Shown here: positions 27,363 to 35,434 of the stretch, in pieces
How the letters are laid out: the number at the start of each line of letters is the position of its first letter
Numbering within the stretch: position 1 is the first letter of the stretch
DNA from: Rheinheimera mesophila
GTDB taxonomy: Bacteria > Pseudomonadota > Gammaproteobacteria > Enterobacterales > Alteromonadaceae
Direction: 5' to 3'
DNA: 41,998 nt
NCBI RefSeq assembly: GCF_000986865.1
Contig: NZ_LAVS01000025.1
Coordinates: 1-41,998 of the forward strand
Translations under genes and position numbers: made by a program
The notes under the pieces: generated by a model
Database searches by the model: none
What the model was told of the DNA's origin: nothing
The model's input: only the letters and a program-made list of their open reading frames with translations

Positions 27363-28229
27363 ATGGATAAAGTCAAAATCGCATTGCAATACGTCATGCC
27401 AAAGCATTTATTGTCCCGTCTTGTTGGTTATTTGGCGGCCGCCCGTTTAGGTTTTATCAGCCATGCACTGATTAACCTGTTTATCAAAGCCTACAAAATT
27501 AATATGGCTGAGGCGAAGTTCGAAAAAGCGTCAGACTATGCCAGCTTCAACGAGTTTTTCACCCGACCATTAAAGGATGGCATACGTCCTATTGCTACTG
27601 ATGCAGATGTGGTTTGCCAGCCGGTCGACGGTGCGATCAGTCAGTTGGGTGATATTGTCGACGGTAAGCTAATTCAGGCGAAGAACCATAACTATTCCTT
27701 GCAGGCTTTGTTAGGTGGTGATGCCGCGACCGCAGCCCCTTATGCTGGTGGTAAGTTTGCCACTATTTATTTAGCCCCCAAAGATTATCACCGTATCCAT
27801 ATGCCGATAGCCGGTACCTTACGTGAGATGATTTATGTGCCTGGTGATCTGTTTTCAGTCAACCCGTTAACCGCAGAAAACGTGCCGGATTTATTTGCCC
27901 GTAACGAGCGAGTGGTCACAATCTTTGACACCGAACTGGGCCCTATGGCTTTGGTATTAGTAGGCGCAACTATAGTGGCCAGTATAGAAACTGTGTGGGC
28001 TGGCACTGTAACGCCACCTGCAGGTAAAGATGTATTCCGCTGGACTTACCCAGCTACAGGACCCCAAGCTGTCACTTTAGACAAAGGCGCTGAAATGGGT
28101 CGCTTTAAATTGGGGTCGACCGTGATCCTGGCATTCCAGGCCGGTCAGATTGAATTTACCGACAAGCAATACCCAACAGCAGTCACCCGTATGGGCGAAC
28201 CTTTTGCCGAAATCGTATCGAAAGATTGA
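27363..28229 (+). CDS. psd: Phosphatidylserine decarboxylase proenzyme
   Basis: 288 residues. The self-cleavage motif LGST occurs in FKLGSTVIL near the C-terminus, where the serine becomes the pyruvoyl prosthetic group of the alpha subunit. [11 protein letters not shown], the [10 protein letters not shown] block and [20 protein letters not shown] carry the conserved Asp and His residues. It converts phosphatidylserine to phosphatidylethanolamine at the inner membrane. Co-transcribed with rsgA and followed by a strong terminator. Confidence 0.97.
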   Translation: MDKVKIALQYVMPKHLLSRLVGYLAAARLGFISHALINLFIKAYKINMAEAKFEKASDYASFNEFFTRPLKDGIRPIATDADVVCQPVDGAISQLGDIVDGKLIQAKNHNYSLQALLGGDAATAAPYAGGKFATIYLAPKDYHRIHMPIAGTLREMIYVPGDLFSVNPLTAENVPDLFARNERVVTIFDTELGPMALVLVGATIVASIETVWAGTVTPPAGKDVFRWTYPATGPQAVTLDKGAEMGRFKLGSTVILAFQAGQIEFTDKQYPTAVTRMGEPFAEIVSKD

Positions 28230-28237
28230 TGACATCA

Positions 28238-28261
28238 AGCAGAGCCTGGCTCTGCTTTTTT
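28238..28261 (+). terminator. Terminator of the rsgA-psd operon
   Basis: AGCAGAGC (28238-28245), loop CTG, GCTCTGCT (28249-28256), then a run of T to 28261. It lies nine bases past the psd stop. Confidence 0.9.
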
Positions 28262-28301
28262 ATTCCCCACAATTGTGAGTGCCGGAACGCGGAGAATGCC
28301 G

Positions 28302-28985
28302 ATGCAGATTATTGCTCATCGTGGTGCCAGTGGCTTTTACCCGGAAAACACCTTGCTAGCTATAGAGCAGGCCTTGCTGGCCAAAGCCGATGGGATTGAA
28401 ATTGATGTGTTTTGTGTTGATAACACCTTAGTGGTGATCCACGACGAGGATGTCAGCCGCACCACCAATGGCACCGGCTTATTGCAAAATTTGACGCTAC
28501 AACAAGTACAACAACTGGATGCAGGTTCAGGCCAGCAGGTGCCTACGTTATGGCAGGTGCTGCAATTGGTGAATAACCAAACCTTACTCAATATCGAACT
28601 CAAAGGTGCTGATACCGCAGAGCCTTTATTAGAACTGCTTAAAAAAGCTGAAACCGAATTGGGCACAGAACCAGAGAAATTACTGCTCTCCTCTTTTAAT
28701 CATCATCTGCTGAAACAGATCAAAAAACAAAGGCCTGACATAAAACTCGGCGCTTTAACGGCCTCGTTACCGCTGGATTATGCAGCTTTTGCATCAGAAC
28801 TAGGGGCCTGGTCGGTACACTGTGACAAAGGTTTTATTGACCAGCAGATGATACAGGACGCGCATCAACGTGGTTTACAGGTATGGGTCTACACTGTGAA
28901 CGATGCAGCTACAGCCCAAAAACTGCAACAGTTGGGTGTGGATGGAATTTTTTGTAATTATCCGCTGCAGGCCAGAAGCTGGTAG
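28302..28985 (+). CDS. Glycerophosphodiester phosphodiesterase (UgpQ-like)
   Basis: 227 residues from the ATG at 28302, preceded by GGAG seven bases away; the open frame continues upstream to a GTG at 28275. The TIM-barrel GDPD motifs are present: IIAHRGASGFYPENTL, EIDVFCVDNTLVVIHD with the metal-binding Glu and Asp and the second catalytic His, then LLNIELKG. The end NDAATAQKLQQLGVDGIFCNYP is typical. It hydrolyses deacylated phospholipids to glycerol-3-phosphate and alcohol. No signal peptide, so it is cytosolic, closer to UgpQ than GlpQ. Separated from psd by a terminator. Confidence 0.92.
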   Translation: MQIIAHRGASGFYPENTLLAIEQALLAKADGIEIDVFCVDNTLVVIHDEDVSRTTNGTGLLQNLTLQQVQQLDAGSGQQVPTLWQVLQLVNNQTLLNIELKGADTAEPLLELLKKAETELGTEPEKLLLSSFNHHLLKQIKKQRPDIKLGALTASLPLDYAAFASELGAWSVHCDKGFIDQQMIQDAHQRGLQVWVYTVNDAATAQKLQQLGVDGIFCNYPLQARSW

Positions 28986-28999
28986 CTATTGAGTGTCGC

Positions 29000-29395
29000 T
29001 TAATGCTTGTGGCTGTCGCAGCTATGGCATTTGTTACACAGACGAATATTCAAGACGTGAGCCAAAACAACGAAAGAGGCGCCCACAATCAAAATATAGT
29101 GCTCGTAGTCATGGCCAAAAATGTCTTTTTGCCAATAGATGAAGCCGCCTAAAAACAGCGAATAAAAAGGGTAAATCTTTTTATGGTAACGGTGGAATCC
29201 GGCAAACAAGGTAATAAATCCAAGCACCATAGTGATCAACAAAATAATTCGTTCAAAGGCATGATTATGCCAGGCACTTAACCCCAGCAATGGCAACACA
29301 GGTAATAACACAGGCAACATAATGCAGTGAATAGCACACAACGATGTGATGGCTATGCCCACTTTATCTAATGTATTACGAACCTGACTCAGCAC
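29000..29395 (-). CDS. MerC-like small membrane protein
   Basis: 131 residues from a GTG at 29395, selected because GGAG lies nine bases upstream; the frame stays open to 29569 but that upstream part has no family pattern. Four hydrophobic segments. The first carries SLCAIHCIMLPVLLPVLPLL, the Cys-x3-Cys in TM1 characteristic of the MerC family, which in mercury operons imports Hg(II). The C-terminus ends CNKCHSCDSHKH, a metal-binding-like cluster. There are no mer genes around it, so it is more likely a general metal or unknown-substrate member of the family than a mercury-resistance gene. Confidence 0.75.
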   Translation of the reverse strand: MLSQVRNTLDKVGIAITSLCAIHCIMLPVLLPVLPLLGLSAWHNHAFERIILLITMVLGFITLFAGFHRYHKKIYPFYSLFLGGFIYWQKDIFGHDYEHYILIVGASFVVLAHVLNIRLCNKCHSCDSHKH

Positions 29396-29560
29396 GAACA
29401 GACACTCCGGTTTTTTGAGGGGTGAGATAATATAACAAATCAAAAGAAAAGCAAACCGCCCTATTGATTGTTTTGCCACAAGGAACAAAAAGCGCTGACG
29501 CTTCATCGGCATCTGCACCGGGCTGTGGCATAATGCTGAAAACTTTCGGGAGACAAAAAC

Positions 29561-29869
29561 GTGGATCAATTACTGGAACAGTTGGATCAAAACTTAAAAG
29601 ATTTGTATCGCAAAGCTTTGGATGCCGACGCCATTCTGGAACAGCTCCAGCAGCAAGGCCATGGCAAATATCAGACTATTTTCGTCAACGGCAAAAGCTT
29701 TCAGGTCAGCAGTGACAGATTTATGCCTTATTTAAGTGAAGTGGCAGAGCAAGTAGCGGCTATGCGTCAAACGCAGCAGTTTAATACAGCAACCTTGCAG
29801 CGGGTGGTCAAACAAATCCAGTTATTGCATAAAACCCTGGCAAATTTTCGTCAGGCCATCACTAAATAG
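29561..29869 (+). CDS. Short PriC-like protein (tentative)
   Basis: 102 residues from a GTG at 29561 with GGGAG nine bases upstream. No signal peptide; mostly helical and rich in Gln and Leu. The stretch around FQVSSDRFMPYLSEVAEQVAAMR can be aligned by eye to the N-terminal half of the restart protein PriC (FQ...LxE...AALR spacing), but the protein is about 70 residues shorter than E. coli PriC and lacks its basic C-terminal half. It might be a truncated or shortened PriC or an unrelated helical protein. Neighbours give no help: it is divergent from merC-like and followed by an unknown gene. Confidence 0.5.
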   Translation: MDQLLEQLDQNLKDLYRKALDADAILEQLQQQGHGKYQTIFVNGKSFQVSSDRFMPYLSEVAEQVAAMRQTQQFNTATLQRVVKQIQLLHKTLANFRQAITK

Positions 29870-29952
29870 CTTATTTTTTAAGCTTCTTATAGAAAATTAT
29901 TCTAACGACAAAGGTCGGTTGCACTACTCTAACTAAACACAAGGAGTACGCC

Positions 29953-30252
29953 ATGGCCAGCTTAACCACTTCACTCGACAGTATCAGATCAGAAGCGCGA
30001 CAATTTGCCTTGTCAGGCGCTTCTGTTCGTTCGAACCCCGGAACTGCATTAGCCCGGGAATTGGAGCCTGCGGTACAACAAAGTAAACAGCAGCAAGTGC
30101 TGGAGAACCTGCCGCAATCAACACCACCAAAAGAAGAAGTACGGCAAGATTCTATCCGGGTTACCAGCACTATCGGAAAAGCAGCATCCAGTGGTCAGTT
30201 GAGTCGGGAGGAAGCGGTTGCCATCTACAGGGAGATCGCTAACCTGCTTTAA
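29953..30252 (+). CDS. Hypothetical protein, 99 residues
   Basis: I do not recognise this protein. The ATG follows AAGGAG by six bases, a good initiation site, and codon use looks normal. The N-terminal half is Ser/Ala/Arg-rich and probably disordered. The segment from about residue 68 (IRVTSTIGKAASSGQLSREE to the end) is predicted helical and looks like a small helical-hairpin domain. The general pattern of a flexible N-terminus with a C-terminal helical pair recalls anti-sigma factor FlgM, but I cannot support homology. Its last 14 bases overlap the convergent DUF3016 gene. Confidence 0.72.
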   Translation: MASLTTSLDSIRSEARQFALSGASVRSNPGTALARELEPAVQQSKQQQVLENLPQSTPPKEEVRQDSIRVTSTIGKAASSGQLSREEAVAIYREIANLL

Positions 30253-30775
30253 CCTGAGCCTGTTGATGTGCGACGACCGCTGGCGCTAAGCTATCCTTGA
30301 ACCAACGCTCTAACATAATCTTCTCATGTTCCAGAGGTTGATCTGCTCTGGTATTACTGATCCTGCTCATAAAGCCCATATCTTTGAGTTTCAGATCTTT
30401 TTCTTCCGCAACCACAGCTTTGTTTTGGTCCACCAGGGTATAGCTAAAATGAATACGTGGGATGAAGATGTCTTTAATCACGCGGATCTGCTGGCCTGTC
30501 TGCGTAAACATATGATTCACATCACCTGCCAAATCTATATCGGTGACCACAACATTCCAGCTATAGCCCTCCGGTAACTTTTTCGCTAAATCCGCAAAAA
30601 TCTTATCAAAGTTAGCCATAGTGCGTTTTTCAAAGCTGCCACGAGGTTCATTGGCTGGTTTCATATCCGTAAACTTTTTATAGTCTTTGTATTCCACCTT
30701 CACTTCTGCCGCTGCGGCTACTCCAGCGAGCAACAGAGAAAGCATCAGCACACTAGTTTTTACAAAACGCATCAT
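30239..30775 (-). CDS. DUF3016 secreted protein
   Basis: 178 residues with a clear signal peptide (VKTSVLMLSLLLAGVAAAAE) and the DUF3016 pattern: VKVEYKDYKKFTDMKP, a central VVVTDIDLAGDV, DIFIPRIHFSYTLVD, and the C-terminal LEHEKIMLERWFKD. It is exported to the periplasm. Function unknown; members are found mainly in Alteromonadales and relatives. The second Met is also a possible start. Monocistronic, convergent with the 99-residue gene. Confidence 0.88.
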   Translation of the reverse strand: MMRFVKTSVLMLSLLLAGVAAAAEVKVEYKDYKKFTDMKPANEPRGSFEKRTMANFDKIFADLAKKLPEGYSWNVVVTDIDLAGDVNHMFTQTGQQIRVIKDIFIPRIHFSYTLVDQNKAVVAEEKDLKLKDMGFMSRISNTRADQPLEHEKIMLERWFKDSLAPAVVAHQQAQVKAG

Positions 30776-30983
30776 TCACCTCTTCTTATTGCGATCAGCC
30801 ACCAGAGCAATGCCATTGCTCTTAACTCATCCGGAACACAGTAGTTATGTTACTCCTACAGACATCACTATAGCTCAGTAAGTTGCCTTGTCTGAAGTGA
30901 TTAATTGTGTGTAGACGTATGCAGATGTAATGCGCTCCTGACGTTGCTTTACAGAGTATCGCGGCCATCCTTGCTCTTCCCGC

Positions 30984-31017
30984 AATAAAAAAACCGCCTT
31001 GCGGCGGTTTTTTTATT
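30984..31017. terminator. Strong bidirectional terminator after typA
   Basis: AATAAAAAAACCGCC (30984-30998), loop TTGC, GGCGGTTTTTTTATT (31003-31017): a 15-base inverted repeat with seven-base A and T runs. It lies 13 bases past the typA stop. Confidence 0.93.
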
Positions 31018-31030
31018 GTCATACAGACCA

Positions 31031-32860
31031 TTAAGCGCGGCTGGCGCGTTTACGATCGTTTTCTGTTAAATGACGCTTACGAATACGGATAGACAATGGC
31101 GTCACTTCAACCAGTTCATCGTCATCGATAAATTCCAGAGCCTGCTCCAGAGTGTAGCGGATAGGCGGAACCAGGTTGATCGCTTCGTCAGTACCAGACG
31201 CACGAACGTTAGTTAACTGTTTACCTTTTAAGCAGTTTACAGTTAAGTCGTTGCTGCGGCTGTGAATACCAATCACCTGACCTTCATACACTTCTTCTGC
31301 GTGACCGATAAACATGCGACCGCGCTCCTGCAGAGAGAAAATTGCATAACCAGCAGCTTTGCCCATCGCATTAGAAATCAATACGCCATTGGTGCGCTGA
31401 CCTATAGTGCCGCCTTTGTAAGGACCATAGTGATCGAAGCTGTTGTACATCAGACCTGTACCAGAAGTAATAGTCATGAACTCAGTACGGAAACCGATCA
31501 AACCACGGCTTGGCATCAGAAAGTCCATACGAATACGGCCCTTGCCATCTGGTTGCATATTGGTCATTTCAGCTTTACGCTCGCCCATTTTCTCCATGAT
31601 AGAGCCCTGGTGCTGCTCTTCCACGTCGATGGTCACGTTTTCCATCGGCTCCATTTTTTCGCCATCAATCACTTTCATGATCACTTCAGGACGAGATACA
31701 GCCAGTTCGAAACCTTCACGGCGCATGTTTTCAATCAGAACACCTAAGTGCAGTTCACCGCGGCCTGATACTTTGAACTTGTCACCATCTTCAGTTTCTT
31801 CAACACGTAATGCAACGTTGTGCTTCAGTTCGTTGTTCAGACGCTCTAAAATCTGACGTGAAGTAACAAATTTACCTTCTTTACCAGCAAACGGAGAGGT
31901 GTTGACCTGGAAAGTCATAGTCACTGTTGGCTCGTCAACCTGAAGGGCTGGCAATGCTTCCAGGTTCGTCGGGGCACAAATGGTATCAGAGATTTTCAGC
32001 TCACCTAAACCAGTGAAGGCAACGATGTCACCCGCGTTGGCTTCAGTCGCTTCAATACGCTCCAAACCTAAATAACCAAAAACCTGACCGACTTTACCGT
32101 TACGCTTCGAGCCATCAGCACCTAAGATAGTCACTTGTTGGTTTGGCTTTAAGGTACCACGTTTGATCCGGCCAATACCGATAATGCCTAAGTAACTGGA
32201 GTAATCCAACTGAGATACTTGTAACTGAGTATCACCATCCAGTTCAACCGCAGGAGGAGCAACGTGCTCTACGATAGCAGCAAACAGATCGTTGATATCT
32301 GATTTAGGTTCGTTGTAATCCAGAGTTGCCCAGCCATTAATGGCTGATGCATAAACGATTGGGAAATCTAGCTGCTCGTCAGTGGCACCCAGGTTGTCAA
32401 ACAGGTCGAATACCTGGTCAATCACCCAATCAGGACGTGCGCCTGGACGGTCAATTTTGTTCACCACAACGATAGGCTTTAAACCGTGGGCGAAGGCTTT
32501 TTGCGTAACGAAACGAGTTTGAGGCATAGGGCCTTCAACCGCATCAACCAATAACAATACAGAGTCAGCCATAGACAATACACGTTCAACTTCACCACCG
32601 AAATCGGCGTGGCCTGGCGTATCCAGAATGTTGATGTGGTAACCGTTCCAGCGAACTGAAGTGTTTTTTGCCAAAATAGTGATACCACGCTCGGATTCCT
32701 GAGCGTTGGAGTCCATCACGCGTTCCTGCAACTTGGCACGGGAGTCAAAAGTACCTGATTGTTGCAGTAACTTATCAACCAAAGTTGTTTTACCATGGTC
32801 AACGTGCGCGATAATGGCGATATTACGCAGTTTTTCTATTGCTGAAGCGGTTCCGCTCAT
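31031..32860 (-). CDS. typA: Translational GTPase TypA/BipA
   Basis: 609 residues. G1 [15 protein letters not shown] (about 17-31), G2 ERGITI, G3 [16 protein letters not shown] and G4 [11 protein letters not shown], followed by the beta-barrel, two EF-G-like domains and the BipA-specific C-terminal domain ([25 protein letters not shown]). A ribosome-binding GTPase that helps 50S assembly at low temperature and stress adaptation. Full length (E. coli 607). It is divergent from glnA across a 453-base gap, an arrangement common in gammaproteobacteria (glnA-typA). Confidence 0.97.
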   Translation of the reverse strand: MSGTASAIEKLRNIAIIAHVDHGKTTLVDKLLQQSGTFDSRAKLQERVMDSNAQESERGITILAKNTSVRWNGYHINILDTPGHADFGGEVERVLSMADSVLLLVDAVEGPMPQTRFVTQKAFAHGLKPIVVVNKIDRPGARPDWVIDQVFDLFDNLGATDEQLDFPIVYASAINGWATLDYNEPKSDINDLFAAIVEHVAPPAVELDGDTQLQVSQLDYSSYLGIIGIGRIKRGTLKPNQQVTILGADGSKRNGKVGQVFGYLGLERIEATEANAGDIVAFTGLGELKISDTICAPTNLEALPALQVDEPTVTMTFQVNTSPFAGKEGKFVTSRQILERLNNELKHNVALRVEETEDGDKFKVSGRGELHLGVLIENMRREGFELAVSRPEVIMKVIDGEKMEPMENVTIDVEEQHQGSIMEKMGERKAEMTNMQPDGKGRIRMDFLMPSRGLIGFRTEFMTITSGTGLMYNSFDHYGPYKGGTIGQRTNGVLISNAMGKAAGYAIFSLQERGRMFIGHAEEVYEGQVIGIHSRSNDLTVNCLKGKQLTNVRASGTDEAINLVPPIRYTLEQALEFIDDDELVEVTPLSIRIRKRHLTENDRKRASRA

Positions 32861-33041
32861 TTGTATTTCCTCTGTGGCACTAGCTGACCATAAACCTGAC
32901 CACTAGGCATTGACTAAAAGTTGCTCGAATTCAAGGGCGCGTATTCTACTCTGTTTTTACGCAGAAAGAAAAATTAACTGTGATCAAAAGCAGCTTATTT
33001 TTACATCCTGACCACCGGCCCGCTTATTTCATCGTTTTTCA

Positions 33042-33069
33042 GTGACAGCGTGATGAAACTTGCTATTTT
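33042..33069 (+). promoter_or_regulatory. Candidate sigma-70 promoter of glnA (p1-like)
   Basis: GTGACA (33042-33047), a 16-base spacer and TATTTT (33064-33069). It lies just upstream of the first NtrC-like site, the same relative arrangement as the weak glnAp1 promoter of E. coli. Based on consensus matching only. Confidence 0.35.
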
Positions 33070-33090
33070 AACTGCGGTGCAGCTAAAAAA

Positions 33091-33107
33091 AGCACCAAGC
33101 TGGGGCT
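33091..33107 (+). promoter_or_regulatory. Candidate NtrC enhancer site 1 upstream of glnA
   Basis: AGCACCA-AGC-TGGGGCT against the NtrC consensus TGCACCA-N3-TGGTGCA: imperfect dyad. Its centre is about 138 bases before the start predicted from the sigma-54 promoter. Confidence 0.6.
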
Positions 33108-33130
33108 TTTGCCTCATAATGAGGCAGCAT

Positions 33131-33147
33131 TGCACCAAATGAATGCA
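33131..33147 (+). promoter_or_regulatory. Candidate NtrC enhancer site 2 upstream of glnA
   Basis: TGCACCA-AAT-GAATGCA: the left half matches the NtrC consensus exactly, the right half in four of seven positions. Its centre is 40 bases (about four helical turns) from site 1 and about 98 bases before the predicted start. A weaker third match lies at 33154-33170. Confidence 0.6.
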
Positions 33148-33210
33148 AAACCCTGCATCACCATGAGGCCCCTTTACAAAAAAACCATATAAATCAATAC
33201 ACTAAATCTT

Positions 33211-33226
33211 TGGCACAGGAATCGCA
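33211..33226 (+). promoter_or_regulatory. Sigma-54 (-24/-12) promoter of glnA
   Basis: TGGCACAGGAATCGCA: the invariant GG and GC are separated by ten bases, and TGGCAC is the exact -24 element. The -12 element reads TCGCA instead of TTGCA. The predicted start is about 33237, giving a leader of about 75 bases. Confidence 0.82.
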
Positions 33227-33313
33227 TTGGAATGCGCAAAGCTTTGGCCTAAGCCAGCATTATAAAAACAGGTGCCTGACCGCACCCGTCAACAGCACAA
33301 ACCGGAGGAATGC

Positions 33314-34723
33314 ATGTCTGCATCTACAGTACTGAGTTTTATCAAAGAGAACGACGTAAGATTCGTTGATTTACGCTTTACAGATACCAAAGGTAAAGAA
33401 CAACACGTGACTATTCCAGCCAGTCAAATCAACGAAGATTTCTTTGAAGATGGCAAAATGTTCGACGGTTCTTCCATCGCCGGCTGGAAAGGTATTAACG
33501 ACTCAGACATGATCCTGATGCCTCAAGCAGACACTATGCTGCTGGACCCGTTCTCTGAAGAGACCACTGTTAACATTACCTGTGACGTAATCGAACCAAG
33601 CACAATGCAAGGTTATGAGCGTTGCCCGCGTTCTATCGCTAAACGCGCTGAAGAGTACCTGAAGTCTACCGGTATTGCTGACACTGTCTTGTTTGGACCT
33701 GAACCAGAGTGGTTCATGTTTGACGACGTGCGTTTCAAAAACACAATGTCTACTGCTTTCTTTGCTATTGATTCTGCTGAAGCAGCCTGGAACTCAGACA
33801 AAGTCTATGAAGGCGGTAACAAAGCGCACCGTCCTGGCGTGAAAGGCGGTTACTTCCCGGTACCACCAGTCGATCAACACCACGATATCCGTAGCGCTAT
33901 GTGTGTCGTGTTGGAAGAAATGGGTCAGGTGGTTGAAGCTCACCACCATGAAGTAGCTACTGCGGGTCAGAACGAAATCGCTACCCGTTTCAACACCTTA
34001 ACTAAGAAAGCTGACGAAATTCAGGTTCTGAAATACGTGGTTCACAACGTAGCTAACCTGTACGGCAAAACTGTCACCTTTATGCCAAAACCATTGGTTG
34101 GCGATAACGGTTCAGGTATGCACTGTCACCAGTCCCTAGCAAAAGACGGTGTAAACCTGTTTGCTGGTGATAAATATGCGGGTTTGTCAGAAACTGCTCT
34201 GTACTACATCGGCGGTATCATTAAACACGCGAAGGCAATCAATGCCTTCACTAACCCGTCGACTAACTCGTACAAGCGTTTAGTGCCACACTTCGAAGCT
34301 CCTGTAATGCTGGCTTACTCAGCCCGTAACCGTTCAGCCTCTATCCGTATCCCACTGGTACCAAGTGCAAAAGCACGTCGTATCGAAGTGCGTTTCCCGG
34401 ATCCGGCAGCGAACCCGTACTTAGCTTTCGTAGCTCAGTTAATGGCTGGTTTAGATGGTATTCAGAACAAGATCCACCCAGGCGATGCGATGGATAAAGA
34501 CTTGTATGACCTGCCACCAGAAGAAGAAGCACTGATCCCTCAGGTCTGTGGTTCTTTAGACGAAGCTCTGGATGCACTGGATGCAAACCGCGCTATCTTC
34601 ACGAAAGGTGGCGTCATGTCTGATGCGATGATCGATGCGTACATCGAACTGAAACGTGCTGAAGCCAAACGTGTTTCTATCGCAGTTCACCCACTGGAAT
34701 ACGAACTGTACTACAGCGTATAA
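33314..34723 (+). CDS. glnA: Glutamine synthetase type I
   Basis: 469 residues from the ATG at 33314, which has GGAGG five bases upstream; an in-frame upstream extension to 33272 is not part of the protein. The N-terminal beta-grasp domain is followed by [27 protein letters not shown], the ATP-binding [10 protein letters not shown], the glutamate-site loop [10 protein letters not shown], and the adenylylation site [10 protein letters not shown] (Tyr near residue 398). It forms a dodecamer making glutamine from glutamate and ammonia with ATP. The tyrosine site implies regulation by GlnE/GlnB. Transcribed from the sigma-54 promoter above, upstream of glnL-glnG. Confidence 0.98.
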   Translation: MSASTVLSFIKENDVRFVDLRFTDTKGKEQHVTIPASQINEDFFEDGKMFDGSSIAGWKGINDSDMILMPQADTMLLDPFSEETTVNITCDVIEPSTMQGYERCPRSIAKRAEEYLKSTGIADTVLFGPEPEWFMFDDVRFKNTMSTAFFAIDSAEAAWNSDKVYEGGNKAHRPGVKGGYFPVPPVDQHHDIRSAMCVVLEEMGQVVEAHHHEVATAGQNEIATRFNTLTKKADEIQVLKYVVHNVANLYGKTVTFMPKPLVGDNGSGMHCHQSLAKDGVNLFAGDKYAGLSETALYYIGGIIKHAKAINAFTNPSTNSYKRLVPHFEAPVMLAYSARNRSASIRIPLVPSAKARRIEVRFPDPAANPYLAFVAQLMAGLDGIQNKIHPGDAMDKDLYDLPPEEEALIPQVCGSLDEALDALDANRAIFTKGGVMSDAMIDAYIELKRAEAKRVSIAVHPLEYELYYSV

Positions 34724-34743
34724 CATCGCCTGTAAAATGCCTG

Positions 34744-34769
34744 AAAACCCGCGCTTGCCGCGGGTTTTT
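34744..34769 (+). terminator. Terminator after glnA
   Basis: AAAACCCGCG (34744-34753), loop CTTGC, CGCGGGTTTT (34759-34768) with further T residues after. It separates glnA from the DUF4124 gene and glnLG, as a terminator does in enterobacteria. Confidence 0.88.
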
Positions 34770-34842
34770 CTTTTTGGCTATTTGAGATCAGGCGCAGGAC
34801 GGATTAGAGTAATAACATCCCTGTCGTCAGCACAAGGCCGAT

Positions 34843-35355
34843 ATGACTAGACTGCTTTGTTGTTTTGCATTGTTCTGCAGCTCATTGCAGGCACAGCAGG
34901 TTTATCTCAGCATCGATAAAAATGGTGTGCCTCTGTACTCAGACCAACCTGTTGCCGGTGCCAAAAAGTTGGAACTTAAGGTGTCGCAGCAAAGTCAGTC
35001 CCCACCACAAGTGACACCCATTCAACCCTTAGCTGCCCCTACTGAAACGGCTATTCCCTACCAACTGAGCATCGTCACCCCGGCAATGGACGATACAGTG
35101 ATCTCCAATCAGGGCGAAGTGATCATCCAAACCGAAGTCAGCCCGGCGCTGGCAGAACAACACAAACTGCGTTTAGTACTGAACAATAGTCAGCAAAGCC
35201 CACTGCAGCGCCAAGGCAACTTCCGTCTGCTTGGTGTGGAACGGGGAGAACATCAATTGCAGTTACAAGCGCTCGATCAAAACGGCAAGCTAATTGCAGA
35301 AAGTCCTGTCACAACCTTTTATTTACGTAAAACGACAATAGCTTCACCAAAATAG
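34843..35355 (+). CDS. DUF4124 secreted protein
   Basis: 170 residues. A signal peptide (LLCCFALFCSSLQAQ) is followed by the DUF4124 pattern VYLSIDKNGVPLYSDQPVAGAKKLEL, a Gln/Pro-rich linker (about 48-70), then a beta-rich region (about 75-165) that could be an Ig-like fold. Periplasmic or outer-membrane associated; function unknown. It lies between glnA and glnL, a position where DUF4124 genes are found in several Alteromonadales and Vibrionales. Transcription may be read-through from glnA or from its own promoter in the 119-base gap. Confidence 0.82.
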   Translation: MTRLLCCFALFCSSLQAQQVYLSIDKNGVPLYSDQPVAGAKKLELKVSQQSQSPPQVTPIQPLAAPTETAIPYQLSIVTPAMDDTVISNQGEVIIQTEVSPALAEQHKLRLVLNNSQQSPLQRQGNFRLLGVERGEHQLQLQALDQNGKLIAESPVTTFYLRKTTIASPK

Positions 35356-35361
35356 TGCAAT

Positions 35362-35389
35362 TTGACGGTAGTCCGTCCTGTTTTACAGT
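35362..35389 (+). promoter_or_regulatory. Candidate sigma-70 promoter of glnL
   Basis: TTGACG (35362-35367), a 16-base spacer and TACAGT (35384-35389). It lies 46 bases before the chosen glnL start, with the NtrC palindrome just downstream of the -10 element. Confidence 0.5.
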
Positions 35390-35404
35390 ACACTGTGAAA
35401 ACAG

Positions 35405-35421
35405 GGCACCATTTTGGTGCA
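35405..35421 (+). promoter_or_regulatory. NtrC operator upstream of glnL
   Basis: GGCACCA-TTT-TGGTGCA matches the NtrC consensus TGCACCA-N3-TGGTGCA at every position but the first. Its place between promoter and start codon matches the glnL operator of E. coli, where phosphorylated NtrC represses glnLG transcription. Confidence 0.8.
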
Positions 35422-35434
35422 ATAGGTGAGCGCA

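Larger units (their letters stand above)
32861..33313. other. 453-base typA/glnA divergent intergenic region
   Basis: It carries the glnA regulatory region (sites listed separately at 33042-33226) and, near its left end, presumably the typA promoter, which I could not identify. No small gene is supported. Confidence 0.7.

Noticed and set aside
29396-29569. 58-codon upstream extension of the MerC-like gene
   Set aside because: The family pattern begins after residue 59 and a good ribosome binding site precedes the GTG at 29395.
31262-31856. Long open frames antisense to typA (161 and 137 codons)
   Set aside because: Both are shadows of typA, which has intact GTPase motifs.
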